From positions 124,001-188,000 of the forward strand of contig NJFT01000012.1 in NCBI GenBank assembly GCA_002221725.1: a stretch of DNA of 64,000 bases. The letters are read 5' to 3'. Positions 12,165-23,529 of this stretch are shown here, one piece after another. Under the pieces are notes generated by a model that was not told the DNA's origin, did no database searches, and worked only from the letters and a program-made list of their open reading frames with translations. Each line of letters starts with the position of its first letter. Position 1 is the first letter of the stretch. The position numbers were made by a program, and so were the translations under genes. The DNA is from Scedosporium boydii (Eukaryota; Ascomycota; Sordariomycetes; Microascales; Microascaceae).

Positions 12165-13797
12165 TTGTGTCGCCTCCTGTCACAACATTCATTGTATGGG
12201 CGCTTCCTTGTAATGACTCGCCAAGCATCCGATCTGGCAGAACATTCACAAGCATGCTTATCCCCACCTTCTCACCCACGACGTGTGGTTTGGACCGTAT
12301 TGCTTCAATGCCTTGAGCCCTTCCGCATTCGCGCCGCTAGTGAATCGAGTACACTTAGAAACAAACCCCCCAACGCGGAAATGGGCGGCATTTTGAAGCA
12401 CATTCATCGGGAACAAGTTTCTGGTTCGGCGAATGTGAGGAGGTTGGGCGTAAGTTTATCCTAGAGGTTTCCTGGACTGCGCAGAGAGGATGCATAGCTC
12501 ACTTTACTAGATAAAGGAATTGGGCGTCTACGCTTATGAGAAGCGCATGCCTTCGTGGTTGGATTCTCTTCTTCGTGGACATGAAGCGTCCTGGAGGGAC
12601 GGTGAGTACTCTTCTTTGCGCTGGTGACGCCGCTTCGATAGAGTAGAGCGCTCATTGCTCCCCAATGCGAACTCTCAGGAGTGATTGCACTGTTGCAGCA
12701 ATTCCTACTCGAGGCCGAAGACACGGAATACGCGTATCTATGCTATCCACACACCCGCCAGGTTTTCAAATTAAAACGCGAAGGTATATACATATCTCAT
12801 ATGCTGTCCCCAAACCCCCCATCCACCGAAAGCTACAATAGAACGGTGCTAATGTCAAGGAAGGTCAATTTTGCGGCTACAGAAACATCCAGATGTTGGC
12901 TTCCTACATTGATGGAACAGCTCCACCCGAGTCTCGGCATTTTGGAAATGAACCACCTTCTATTTTTACTATACAGGACCGTATCGAGGCTGCATGGGAT
13001 ATGGGTATCAGGCCCGAGGGCCGAATTGAAACTGGAGGGATCAAAGGCACGCGAAAGTTCATTGGCACACCCGAGGCAAGAACGCCTACCCCTTGACCAC
13101 CTGGCATCCCCGACGACGCTGACCCCGATGCAGGTTGAAGCTATGCTTACGAGTCTCGGTGTACCGTAAGTACCCCCAGGGATCTCCCGCTCTCGATGCT
13201 GACGTTTGGCCTTTCGACTTTTAGGTACGCTGTTCGTCTTTTCGGCAACACGGGTAGCATCCATGCGTCCGAAAATCTTCTACAAACTGTTGTTAACTAC
13301 TTTGAGACGGGTATCCCTAGTTCGTCGGGCAAGGTCCGGTGTACCAATCTGCCGCCGCTATATCTCCAAACACCAAGTATGTCCCCAGAGAATGGCTTAG
13401 AGGGGCCACCGAATTAACGCTGCACGTTCTCCCAGGGCATTCGATGACAGTCGTTGGGGTAGAGAAGCTTCGGCGAGGGGGGTTTAATATTATAGTATTT
13501 GATCCCAAATACTACGACACGGATAAATGGAATTTGGCCATGGAAAGAAGCTTGTTGGGCAAAGACGTCGATGATTTCCTCGCATTGTATCGAAGAGGAA
13601 TCCCAGACTTGCGAAAATACTCCGAGTTTGAAATACTCGAGTGCGTTTAAGTGGCCTGTCCGCAGCCCCCCCCCATGTTGAACGACTCGCGCGTGCTAAC
13701 GGCGGAATACACACTATCTAGGCTTACAGGGATATCACCGTTGGGTAAAGATGGTGCACACCAGAAACCCAGGCGGAACATGACGGAAGTTCGCTGA
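12165..13797 (+). CDS. ZUFSP/Mug105-type C78 cysteine peptidase (N-terminus unresolved)
   Basis: The family contains the UFM1 proteases and the K63-selective deubiquitinase ZUFSP/Mug105, linked to genome maintenance. The spliced frame reads RRLG-IKELGVYAYEKRMPSWL, GVIALLQQFLLEAEDTEYAYL, the catalytic-Cys segment GQFCGYRNIQMLASYIDG, IQDRIEAAWDMGIRPEGRI, GGIKGTRKFIGTPE, then across introns VEAMLTSLGVP-YAVRLF, NLPPLYLQ, HSMTVVGVEKLRRGGFN and IIVFDPKYYDTDKW. The catalytic Cys, His (in HSMTVVG) and Asp (in VFDP) are present. The stop at 13795-13797 follows MTEVR. The intron at 13076-13133 begins with GC. The residues before the catalytic His read Thr-Pro-Arg instead of the expected His-Gln-Gly. 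The usual N-terminal zinc fingers were not found, so 12165 only marks where the open frame begins (no ATG there); the true start is unknown. Confidence 0.8.
13076..13133 (+). other. GC-AG intron in the C78 peptidase gene
   Basis: Exon ...GGCACACCCGAG is followed by gcaagaacg and the intron ends cgatgcag. Reading through meets a stop within seven codons, while removal joins GTPE to VEAMLTSLGVP as the family requires. No GT donor lies at the exon end, so a GC donor in a GAG|gcaag context is the simplest explanation. Confidence 0.75.
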
Positions 13798-13868
13798 CGG
13801 GTCCACCCAAGCTCGAGCGGAGGTCGGCGGGATTCGATCATAAGGGCGTTAGCTGCCCTCGTTCGACA

Positions 13869-14922
13869 TCAGGGTTGGTGTTCAACAAACCAATCCTGGA
13901 GCTTCCTTAGTGCCAATGCTCTGTGGGATATCTTGTTCTTTTCTTCGGGCCTCATCTCGGCATAGCTAACGCAGGTTAAGGTAAGTAGGTGATCAGTCTG
14001 ACCTCGAGAGCATATATGAGGGGAAAGGGGTCTTACGTTTGGCCCTTGTGCTCGAAGCAAGGATCCCAGCCTGCGGACGGGGTCACGTTAATATCCCGTG
14101 GCAGTGCGGCAGTATTGTTATTGGAGCTCACCGAAATTTTGAGGGCCTCGGGGTGATACTATAACGCCCTGTTGTTTCGAAGTTAGTACACAGGGCGGCA
14201 ATGATGAATACGGCTTTTCTTTCACTGCCACTCTAATTCAGGTCCGTGACGCTTCCGGCAATCGCATGGGGTTGACATACTGGTGTACGCCCCTGAAAGA
14301 GCATCGGCTCATATCCAGGCCCTGGGGAATAGGCGAAGGTACACACCGCCTCAGCACTCTTGTCAGGAAATCCAGCCAGGAGTTTGCTAAGACCCTCGTT
14401 TCCCAGGTCGCGGAGGAACCACTTACTAGATGGTTGTCAGAGTCTCTACCCTCTGAAGGGAAACATATAGGAGGGACATGCGAATTGGGACGGCGCCCGC
14501 ATTAAAAAAATAGAAAAAAGAAAAAAAATCGAGCTGAAGGCAAGGCTTTGGACTCCATGACTTACATATAAGGCCCCGGGAGTCCATTCAGGGCGTTGAA
14601 GCACAATGCAGTATCTTCGATGAGGACTGGGCTATTCAGCTGGTAGGACGGAGGAAGTCAGTATCTATTGGGAACTTCCCGCTCCATGAAGCTCAAAGTC
14701 CTCAGAACGCACGAGATCGGCAGCCTTCTTGCATTTTGCGATGGCGATTTCCTCGATAGATCCTTGGATTTCCTCAATGTCAAGCTCATGGCTCTGGACC
14801 TGGATTGACGGTTCCAGAATTCCCCTCACTTCGCGGAGCTTATTGGAATTTCCAGTAATGAAATTGACCACAGGGGTCACAGGGGTGTTAGCTGTATTAG
14901 CCTCGGCGGAGGTCATGTTCAA
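13869..14922 (-). CDS. HAM1: ITP/XTP pyrophosphatase (HAM1/ITPase)
   Basis: Hydrolyses ITP, dITP and XTP to monophosphates, clearing deaminated purines from the nucleotide pool; cytosolic and nuclear. Exons on the minus strand start at 14922 with [14 protein letters not shown], then [19 protein letters not shown] (substrate loop), [116 protein letters not shown] and [19 protein letters not shown] with the conserved SHR. Five or more introns, several well under 100 nt. The N-terminus is slightly longer than the yeast protein. The start lies about 220 bases from a homopurine repeat in its upstream region. Confidence 0.94.
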
Positions 14923-15605
14923 TGAGTATCAATTGAGTATTGTTTAGGTGTCGGAATGGAAGACCTTTGCGATGATGGGGTTTCTTTTTTTCTTGCTTCG
15001 CCTAAAGTGAAAAATGAGTAACTGCAAGTCGCAAAGTTCAATGTTGGTATCTTTGTAACCCCACCAGACTTCGTAATGCCCCGATCAAGACAAGATGTGG
15101 GCTGCCCCGCCACTTCCTGGGCACCAAAATGGAAAAAGAGGCAAAGAAGGAAAAGAAGAAGGAAAAGAAGAAGGAAAAGAAGAAGGAAAAGAAGAAGGAA
15201 AAGAAGAAGGAAAAGAAGAAGGAAAAGAAGAAGGAAAAGAAGAAGGAAAAGAAGAAGAAGAAAAGGAGAGCAGAGAGCAGAAAGCAGAAAAACCACGGCC
15301 ATCTCAAGAACCTGCCAGGCCGACCTTTGGGACTCTCTACCACTACTTGGCTACATTCCTACATGTATATATGTCAGTGTCGGTGCTCTTGATTATTTTA
15401 CTACATCTTCCTTCCTGCTCGTCCACAATGACCTCGGAGAATGGATTGGCTTCTCAGGCTCTCTCCTTTATCTTATATGTCTATATTGGACTAGCCCGCC
15501 CGTACCGTCAAACCGTCAAAACCGTCAAACTGATACTAACGTGATAATGGAGGATACTCGATAAATGACCACCTGTTTTTTGTACTCATCCAACCTGGCA
15601 ACCTC
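14923..15605. other. Region between HAM1 start and FAP7 end
   Basis: Upstream region of HAM1 and downstream of FAP7 (both minus). It is dominated by the purine repeat at 15143-15270. Reading frames through the repeat encode only Lys/Glu/Gly-rich (plus) or Leu/Phe-rich (minus) strings and are rejected as genes. Confidence 0.6.
15143..15270 (+). repeat. 12-bp homopurine tandem repeat (GAAGAAGGAAAA)n
   Basis: About nine near-perfect copies of a 12-base unit made only of A and G, giving an uninterrupted purine strand of about 128 bases. Such tracts can form triplex (H-DNA) and expand or contract during replication. It lies 220-350 bases upstream of the HAM1 start codon. Confidence 0.9.
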
Positions 15606-16206
15606 TCACGATGATCCGTGATCAAGCTTCCACCGTTTGATCCATTCCTCAATGCGGTCGATATTTTCTTCCATCTCCTCGGAGGTGTTGCTAGTGAGTT
15701 CAACGACGATCTCGTCGTCATACGCTTCCCGGGCTTCCTGGATTAATACATCCATGAGTTCGGCATCGAGGTTCTCCTGGAGTTTCGCCTCGGGATAACC
15801 ACGGGCATTGAGCCTGTCGTAGAGTGTGGATGAGTCCACCCGGAGGACAACCACAAGATCAATCCATCTCTTCGGGAAAAGGTCGCAGGCGTGCCAATCA
15901 ATCAGGCATCCGCCGGCCGGAACCTCACCTTCCAAGGAGTCAAGCAGCTGGAAGACCGAGATTAGCTTGTGTATACTGGGGAAATGGCCTTGTCTGCAGG
16001 CAAACAAACACAGAAACACCTACTCTGTCCTCATCCACTATCCAACAAGAATACTCTTCATCCCAACCCTCGTGGCAGCCCTTGTCCTTCACAATCTGAT
16101 TAACGGATAAATGGCGTAGGCCTGTCCTCTGGGAAAGGAGCTCGCAGTGTGTAGTTTTACCCACACCGGGCGTGCCCGTGATGATAATATTGGGAGAGTC
16201 TCTCAT
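15606..16206 (-). CDS. FAP7: Adenylate kinase isoenzyme 6 / FAP7 (small-subunit ribosome maturation)
   Basis: FAP7/hCINAP is an atypical nuclear adenylate kinase/ATPase that binds Rps14 and helps mature 18S rRNA. Two exons (16206-16024 and 15947-15606) give 174 residues, the family's usual size. Visible: Walker A GTPGVGKTTHCELL, LRHLSVNQIVKDKGCHEGWD, YSCWIVDEDRLLDSLEGEV across the intron, GGCLIDWHACDLFPKRWIDL, VVVLRVDSSTLYDRLNARGY, EAREAYDDEIVVELTSNT and a terminal Glu/Trp-rich helix (IEEWIKRWK). The intron is gtaggt...cttccag. Start at MRDSPNIIITG, immediately before the P-loop strand, is standard. Confidence 0.95.
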
Positions 16207-17053
16207 TTTCTACGATTCGTAGACGTCCTTCGGCTCCGCAGCAACGGACGCTTGAGTGAGTGCGGCAGCCGCTGGTTATCGATTAGCCCTCGATCCTCGG
16301 CGTTTCTCTCCCGTTTCCACGTTTTTGCTAGAACGAACTGGGTTCTGTCTCCCAAGTACGCGAGGCATCCAAAAGCACGGGATTCTGCTCTCTTCTAGGT
16401 TCTCTTCACGGCCAGCCGCGTGAACGACGTTCCTACTTTGTACTTAGGTACCCTCCCTGGATCAGAGTTTGCACTAGTCCGTGAAAATTAGTGATCGCCG
16501 ATTGGTGTTATTGTAAGAACCTGAGGGTACGGGAAATGCAGTGAAAATCGTGCTAGGTGCTGAGGTAGACGAGATTAATTTTTCCTTATCGAGTGTCAGT
16601 CAAATACCCCACTTAGAGTATGATTATTATTGATATCAATCGCTGGACCACAACATTGAATTGTATTCGTGATGGGAGCATATGCATCTACCGATCGCCA
16701 CGCGAAGACTTCATGCCCACTCTATAGCGATACAGCACAAGAAAACAAACACACACACACAAGCTCTCTCTCTCCCCCCCCCCCTCTTCCCCCTTACCAA
16801 GTGGCTGGCCTCAGAGAAATAGCCCGTGTGGAAGTGTGATGTGAGCTCTGGGGACTGAAGATTATCATCAAAATACCGAATTGCACTCTATGTCAAAATA
16901 TATAGTCTTACAAGTATGGATGGTATCGAAAAATATAAACAAGTAGCCGAACCCTGCCATAAACGTGGCTTAAAGCCTCCGCGGGTTCCAGGGATGGCGA
17001 TATCAATCAATGGAGGAATGTTGGTACCATTGCATGGGGTTATCACAGAGAGC
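16207..17053. other. Intergenic region with simple repeats between FAP7 and myosin V
   Basis: About 850 bases holding the FAP7 promoter side and the region beyond the myosin stop. A simple-sequence block at about 16749-16790 runs (CA)6, (CT)5, then a C-rich/CT run. No gene or RNA was recognised. Confidence 0.55.
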
Positions 17054-20000
17054 TCACTGCGTCGCTACCATCTCCCCCTCATCCACCGTGGACATGGCTT
17101 CGGCATCCTGTTCTCCGTAGTCACCATCCTCGTCTCCATACTCGAGGCGTTCCTGCTGGGCCAACGCTTGGGCTGAGACGATCTCAGCTAAGCGCTTGAG
17201 TCGCGGGGTTTGTAGCCCTACACACACACACACACACACACACAAGGTTAGCCACGAAACATACCGGTATCAATGAGGTCGGTGGGAAAAGAACCGAACT
17301 GAATGAGTAACGGGTGGCGGTGCAAATTGGCGCATCGGATGGTAGGGGATGGGAATGCTTACAGGACGGCGTATAGGTTTCAAGAGCGGTTATTACACGA
17401 GGCTCAGCAATCTCATACGGTCCGCTGTCCTCTAGGTCGACGGCGGGAAGAAGTAGCGTGTCGTTCTTTTCCGAGACCTTGGATGCGACAGCTTTCATGA
17501 TTTCTCCATTGATGGGTTGCTCGTAATCTGCCACTAGGTACTGATTCAAGAGTTTTTGGATCTGGTTCGGGGAGAGCCTGCAAAGTTCGCCGTGTTAGGA
17601 TTGACTGTACCGAGTCGGTGTATGGTTTTGGGTCTGGGGGGCCCCCCTAGACGGCGTGATACTTACATCCAACAGATATCCTGGATGATTTCAATGTCGT
17701 TCAGCGTGGCCTTCTTCAGCTGCAAAAGTTTTGTCGCTTGCTACGAACAGGAGAGATGTGGTTAGCCGTTTTTTCTTCCCCGTTTTTTTTCTTCTCTTTT
17801 CTTCTCTTTTCTCGCTGCTCGTATGTCTGTTGATGAAGGGGGAGTATTCTAGCACGTACCATCAAGTGTTCCAGCTGAAGAGTACCCGCAGGCATGTCAT
17901 GGCTCTTGCACCATTCCTCAATGCGAGTTATGTTGTAGTTGATTTGCAAGCCGCGCTTCCAGGAAAGGAAGTTTCTTCGCATGAGGAGATCGTTGAATGC
18001 CGTGACACCAACGAGATGAAGAAGCTCAGTGATTGTCTGAGTAATGATCGAGTCCTCCAAATAATACGCCTTCATGGCCCTAAAGACACCGTTGAGAAGG
18101 CTGAGGAGATTATCCATGTTGTACGCAGGTGTCGAGTTAGACTGGAGAAGCTTGCCTAGGAACCGGTTGCTCTCGTTCGTGACGAAACCCGGAAGGGATT
18201 GAGACTCGATAATGGCGGGGATGATCATTTTCTGAAGCTTCTTCTTGAGCACCTTCATCCACGTATGGTAAATGTTGAACTCCAAGCTTTCTAGATCGTG
18301 CTTCACGATATCCAGTAGGCGATCGTACTCGTAGTTGTCCGTCTTCTGAGCTTCGTACCAGTCCTCCGCGAGGAATACAAATGACAACATTTCGTGCACA
18401 TTGGACAGCCAGAACGCACCAGGGCTGATCGCCTCATCGCCGTCATGCTGCATCACCTCCTGTTGAATTGACTGCATGACATTCGCAAGGAAGCGCTCCG
18501 ATTCCTTGACGAAACCGTTGTTCCACATCTCTGATGTCACGAGATTGATGAGATATGAAGGGAATAGCACCTCCTTATCAGACGGGGGAGGGTTAGTGTT
18601 AGGCGAGGGGATCTTGAGATTCCGTATAAGGCCCATGGTAACCTCCTCATTGAGACCCTCTTCGTCTGCGAGTAGAGATTCGAGCTCAAGTTCAATGTTG
18701 TCGACGCCGGGGATAAACGTCGCCCCCGGCAAGTTCTGTCCACGGGTGCCAGACGCTACGGCCATCGAGACGGGGCGAGGATTATATGCAGCGCTGAATC
18801 GATCGACTTCCCGAGGCTCGGCTCCCGCACTCCTGCGCTTTGGCGTCTTCGACGACACGAAATTGATCAACCCGCTAGCCGCCGACGGGAAATTCGCGAC
18901 TCCATTGGTAACTTCCCCGTTCACTGAGGGGGCACGCTTTGCCATCTCGAGCTGGTCTCGCAATTCCGTCAACTGTTGCCTCAGCGATAACTTCTCATCT
19001 TCGACGTGCAGTTTTTCTTCACGGGCTTGGTCCAGTTCAATGTTGGCGTCTCGCAGCGACTGGCGAAGCGTCCTCTCCTCCTCCTGCAATCGCTTGATGT
19101 TCGACGTTGATTCTTCAAAACTCTGCTGAAGCTTCTTCATCTCATCTTCCATGGCCTGCAAGCGCGCCACTGCGATACCTGCTTGGTTGGCCTCCGCCTG
19201 GAGCTCTTTGGAACGGGCTTCTAGGGCATTATGTCGCGCCTTCCAAGACTTGAGTTGGCTTTCGTAGCTGTCCACCTGCGCGAGCAGGGTCTTATTTTGC
19301 GTTTTCATGGTGCCCAAGGTCTGAGTGAGCTCCACGACCTTATTTTCGAGCTTGTAAGAGATCTGCTTGAGATCCCGGGCCTCCTCTCGCATCTTCTTGT
19401 ACTCACGGCGTGCGCTCCTGCCTCGCCACAAACTCTGGATGAGAACAACCTTCTTCCTATATTGCCTGAATGCCCGCATTTGTCGCCTGGAACGCCAAAC
19501 TCGCTGAATAATGAGCGCCGCATTTCCAATGCGCGTTTCCATAATTTCTTTCCTTCGAAGGTAGCCCTTCGCTGCTGCTTGGGCAAGGACAACATTATTT
19601 CGGATGCGAACAAACTCTTTGCGTTGTTTCTGGCCCCTCCACACTCGCTGAATGGTAGTTGCTGCCTTGACTGTCCTGAGCTGCCGGGCCTGATTCCTGG
19701 CGGCACTTGCCCGGGCAAGCGATTGACAGCGAATGATGGATTCACGAGCCCACAGATAGCGGCGTCGGTAGTACTTCGCCTTCAGGTTCTTTTGAATGAG
19801 GACGGCGCACTCGTTTAGGCGATTTGTGCGTAGGTTTTCTAGGAAAGCGAGCATGCCAGCACGGAAGAAGATCTTCGTTAACCCGAGCTGGTATTTATCG
19901 GAACCTTGTCTAGAGCCTCCGCCTAGGGCTTTAGTGAGGATTGCGTTGGCCATTTCACGGATTTCCGAGGTCCATTGAGTTGAGTGGACCAACATGTAGT

Positions 20001-22421
20001 AGCGCAGGGCGAACTCCTCGTATGTCCACCGGGTTGGGTAACCGGCACAGCTAATGCGGACCGTCTCGAGGACACCGCACGCGCGCAGCTGGCTGAGGAC
20101 CATGGGTCCCTCAAATTGCCACGATTCTTTGGCCTCGTTGGGCTTGATGCATCTGATATAATGGACGTCGGTATTGTTAATGGTGTTCATCAACTCGATT
20201 AATGAGGACCGGAAAATACCACCAAGCGTAGGCTTCCGGTTGACTGCAACACCAATCTTCCTCCCACCGGCAGGCCTTACGGCGTTTGAAGTGGAGGAGG
20301 CCAGATCCTTCTCGCGCACTGCCAGAGCCGCATCGAGGACCTGACGGAGGAATGTGTTGCTCGTCGCACGCAGAATATTCATATGTTCATCAGGGACGGT
20401 ATCTCGGTTCTTCTCAATGAACCCTTCCGACTCGTAGGTGACATCGATGGCATAGTGGCAGACCGTGAATGCCGATTTTCCAAACCTGGGCTTCTTGAAA
20501 AACTTGTGCTTATCCGCGGCGTAGTTATGGTGGAGTTTCGTCACGAACTGATCATCCGTCCCCATGGGAAGGCGAGACTCTTCGTCTAAAAGGGACAAAA
20601 TACCCATCTTCCCCTCTATCAGATCAATACAAGGTTGATTATCAGAGAAGTCAATGAAGGTCCAGTCTATCTGCTCTCTTAGGTACTCTTCTTGTTCCAG
20701 CTTGAAGACATGTTGGTTGAATTCCTGCTGGAGCTTCTCGTTGGCGTAGTTGATGCAGAACTGCTCGAACGAGTTTTTGGCAAAGTGTTCGAAGCCGTAG
20801 ATGTCAAGAACGCCGATAAAGGAGGACACACGGTTAAGGACCTCGTCGGTGGCGAGACTGCGGTTTATGGTCTCGACGAGCCAGTCGAACAGGCTAGAAT
20901 AGATGAATTTGGCAACGGAGTCCCGAACAACGATTGCCTGGGCCTGGCTAAGATTTGATATAATCTTTTCTCCCCGGGTAGTCAGCTGCTTCTTCACGAT
21001 CCATTTTGCAAATTCCGCGGCGTTGACTCCAAGCAGCGCACAGGCCTGTTGGAGCGATGGCTCTGTTGGCGAAAGGACGCTCTCGGTGCGAGACGCTGTA
21101 ATCTTGACGTTCCCCAAGTGCAACAAACCTGCCAGCAGCTGGAAAATGGCTACTTGTTGGTCATCCTTGACTCCAACAGTTTTCAGTGACTGTCTTGTCG
21201 CTTCAAATTCGGCCTTGTCGTCAATTCCGTCGATAGAGGGACAGTTTCCTTGGTTCAAGTAGTCGAACTGTTCGACTGGCAAGATGTTGAGTTCCTGACG
21301 CATCTTGTCCGAGGCACCGGCAACTAGTTGATAAAAGATGTGGTAATTTCTCTCCTTGAGGGGCTGGAAGACAAGTCGAGATCTTTCCAAAAGATATGTC
21401 CGAATTTTAGCGCCAATAATGTTTGTCTGCTTGTCAAACATGATCTCGATATATTTGCCGAACCTCGATGAATTATCATTCCGGGTAGTCTTTGCATTGC
21501 CGAAAGCTTCCATGATTGGGTTCGTAGCAAGGATTTGTTCCTCGGTTTCACTCATCGCCTCAGATCCCTTCTTGAAGCGCGTTCCAGGACTCTCAGGCGG
21601 CTCTCTCGTTGCAAAATATCGCATGATGTACTTTGCGCTGACTGTCTTGCCAGCACCAGACTCGCCCGACACAACAATAGTCTGATTCTTTCCACTCCGT
21701 AGCATATCCCTGAACTTCCGTTAGCAAGGCACCAAAATCGCCAACGGCCGACGCGGCATGCAACGTCCGGGCTCTTCCAGTCTTACATAAAGGCCTCTTC
21801 TGCGATGGCAAACAAATGCGGCGCCTGGGTGGCTCTCTGCTTGCCGGCGTAGACTTGAACCATGCCAGGGACATATAGAGAGTCGACTCTTGCAAAGGGA
21901 TTTGTCGCGATTAACACGATGCCGCTATACGTATAGATCTCCTTCTGGGCATATCGTAAACGAATTGCTTGCAGCACTAGTGCATGTAAAAAGTGCATGT
22001 CAGTCTCGGTTCCAAGACCTCTTTGAAACTGAAGAGTGTTGGCGACGCAGAAGTGCCTTGGGCTGTGAGGAATACACACCTGCTGGTTCGTTCAAGTGGG
22101 ACAGGTTGGTTAAGTCATCGCTTGCTTCGAGCATAGCTGGGTTCATGAGAGGTGGGAGAGAAGGATCAGAACCAGCTGCGAGCGCATCGACGGCGACGTG
22201 CAGCGTTCTTGTCTACGAAAAGTATGTCAGACGCATCAGTCTTGGCAGGGCACTGGGGACAATGAAAGTGGTGATAGAGCTCATACTTCGCCATTTTCTA
22301 GCTGGAATATCAAGGTTGCCTTCGTGTCGTTGATCGTCTTACTCGTGAGTTCCGAGGCTACCCAGCCCTCCGTCGGGTCGGGCTGCCATGCCCTGGTGCC
22401 GACCTCATAACTATGCGCCAT
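17054..22421 (-). CDS. myoE: Class V myosin heavy chain
   Basis: Actin motor that carries secretory vesicles and organelles to hyphal tips. Start at 22421 (MAHSYEVGTRAWQPD); the N-terminal SH3-like part and first motor segments are split by several introns, then one long exon runs 21705 to about 17740. The motor holds the P-loop GESGAGKTVSAKYIMRYF, switch I NDNSSRFGKYIEI and switch II LDIYGFEHF. Six IQ light-chain motifs follow (from CAVLIQKNLKAKYY through VVLIQSLWRGRSARREY), then a coiled coil (about LKQISYKLENKV to LRDQLEMAKR) and the DIL cargo-binding tail (LINLVTSEMWNNGFVK, YNMDNLLSLLNGVFRAM, NRFLGKLLQ). C-terminal exons give ATLNDIEIIQDICWM, LLNQYLVADYEQPING and an acidic end. Total about 1570 residues. 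The intron at 17218-17362 ends in a TG repeat. Confidence 0.96.
17221..17244 (+). repeat. (CA)12 microsatellite in a myosin V intron
   Basis: Pure CA repeat on the plus strand. On the transcribed (minus) sense it reads (TG)n and runs directly into the tag of the 3' splice site, with no separate polypyrimidine tract. Confidence 0.92.
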
Positions 22422-23529
22422 GGGGGCGTCGAGGAGGGTAACGACGAGGTTCTGAGGATATAGGATGGATTTCTGGCTGGAAAAATATGTGCGGATCACT
22501 CTAGGCAAGAGAACTCATTGATGAACCCAGCTCTAGAAAGACGTCCCTCGCGGATGCAGAGATATTCGTCTGTTCCTCAAATCTAAAAAGGTGCGTCCAG
22601 CTTTGGGCGTGTCCTCGTCGTCGATGATCGCTCGGTCCAGGGATAAGGTATGTCGTGGTAAGGACGTGAGATAGGCCAGGTCGATGGCGATGACGGCCGG
22701 ATGGAGCTGACACCGAGCCAAGCTTCGAGACAGTGGAAGAAGAATGACAGCGCTTGACCAGGGACGTCCCACTTATGTTAGCTATTTTCCTTTGAAGAAG
22801 TTGTCTCGAGAACGACGGACTAGTCCCTCGTTCAAATGAGTTAGGGGTAAGAGGAAAAAAAGAAAAAGGGACGAAAAAAAAACACTCTGGTATAAAACAA
22901 CCTGAGCTGGGGTGGTTTATTGGATGGATGGAAAGGGGTGTCGACGCACTGACAACAAGTTCTCTACGCGTCGAGATATTCGTCCTCGCCAGTTGAACCG
23001 TTTTATCGTTTCGTATAAGAATAATATTGTTAACCCATGGAACACTTCCTTTAAGCATTTCGGGGGCTGGGGTTAAGAATGGGCAGACGGCGAGGTGCAC
23101 GTATCCTTAATTGCATAATACATTCTTACTTTTATATCCTGGATGCCCATGCCATTACACGAGTGGATGTGCATATGAACTAGTCTATGATTGGCTCATC
23201 TCGCTGAAACGTCGAGCGAATCCTTCCTCAAAAGTCTATCCTAAGAACAACGTCAGGTTCCCATAATTGCTACCCAGCCTGCATCCATCCAACATGCTCG
23301 TTCGCAATGGCCCACCAGACGAAATCCCGTAGATTTATTTCACCCAAGCCCAGCAAGGCCAAGCCCGCTTGGGCTCATATTTAATACTTACTGTCGCCAG
23401 GTAGGATTTGTGGGTGCGGCAGAACTGGGGATCATTTGTGATGGCTTGATGGATTTCCTGCCATACCGACTCCAAATATCTTCAATTGGCAGACACGGTG
23501 GTGCGTGCGAGAGTTTGAGGGATACTTAA
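22422..23529. other. Myosin V upstream region
   Basis: About 1.1 kb between the myosin start and the 3' end of the phosphoglycerate dehydrogenase gene. A minus-strand ORF at 22501-23100 (199 codons) sits just upstream of the myosin ATG; it is Ser/Pro/His-rich with no domain and no conserved feature, so I read it as promoter/5' UTR sequence open by chance. Poly-A/purine run near 22856-22882. Confidence 0.5.

Noticed and set aside
15076..15564. Lys/Glu/Arg-rich plus-strand and Leu/Phe-rich minus-strand ORFs
   Set aside because: They are translations of the 12-bp purine repeat; all three plus frames are open for the same reason.
18476..19129. 217-codon plus-strand ORF
   Set aside because: Antisense shadow of the myosin coiled-coil region.
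22501..23100. 199-codon minus-strand ORF upstream of myosin V
   Set aside because: Low-complexity Ser/Pro/His content, no domain, position fits the myosin leader/promoter.
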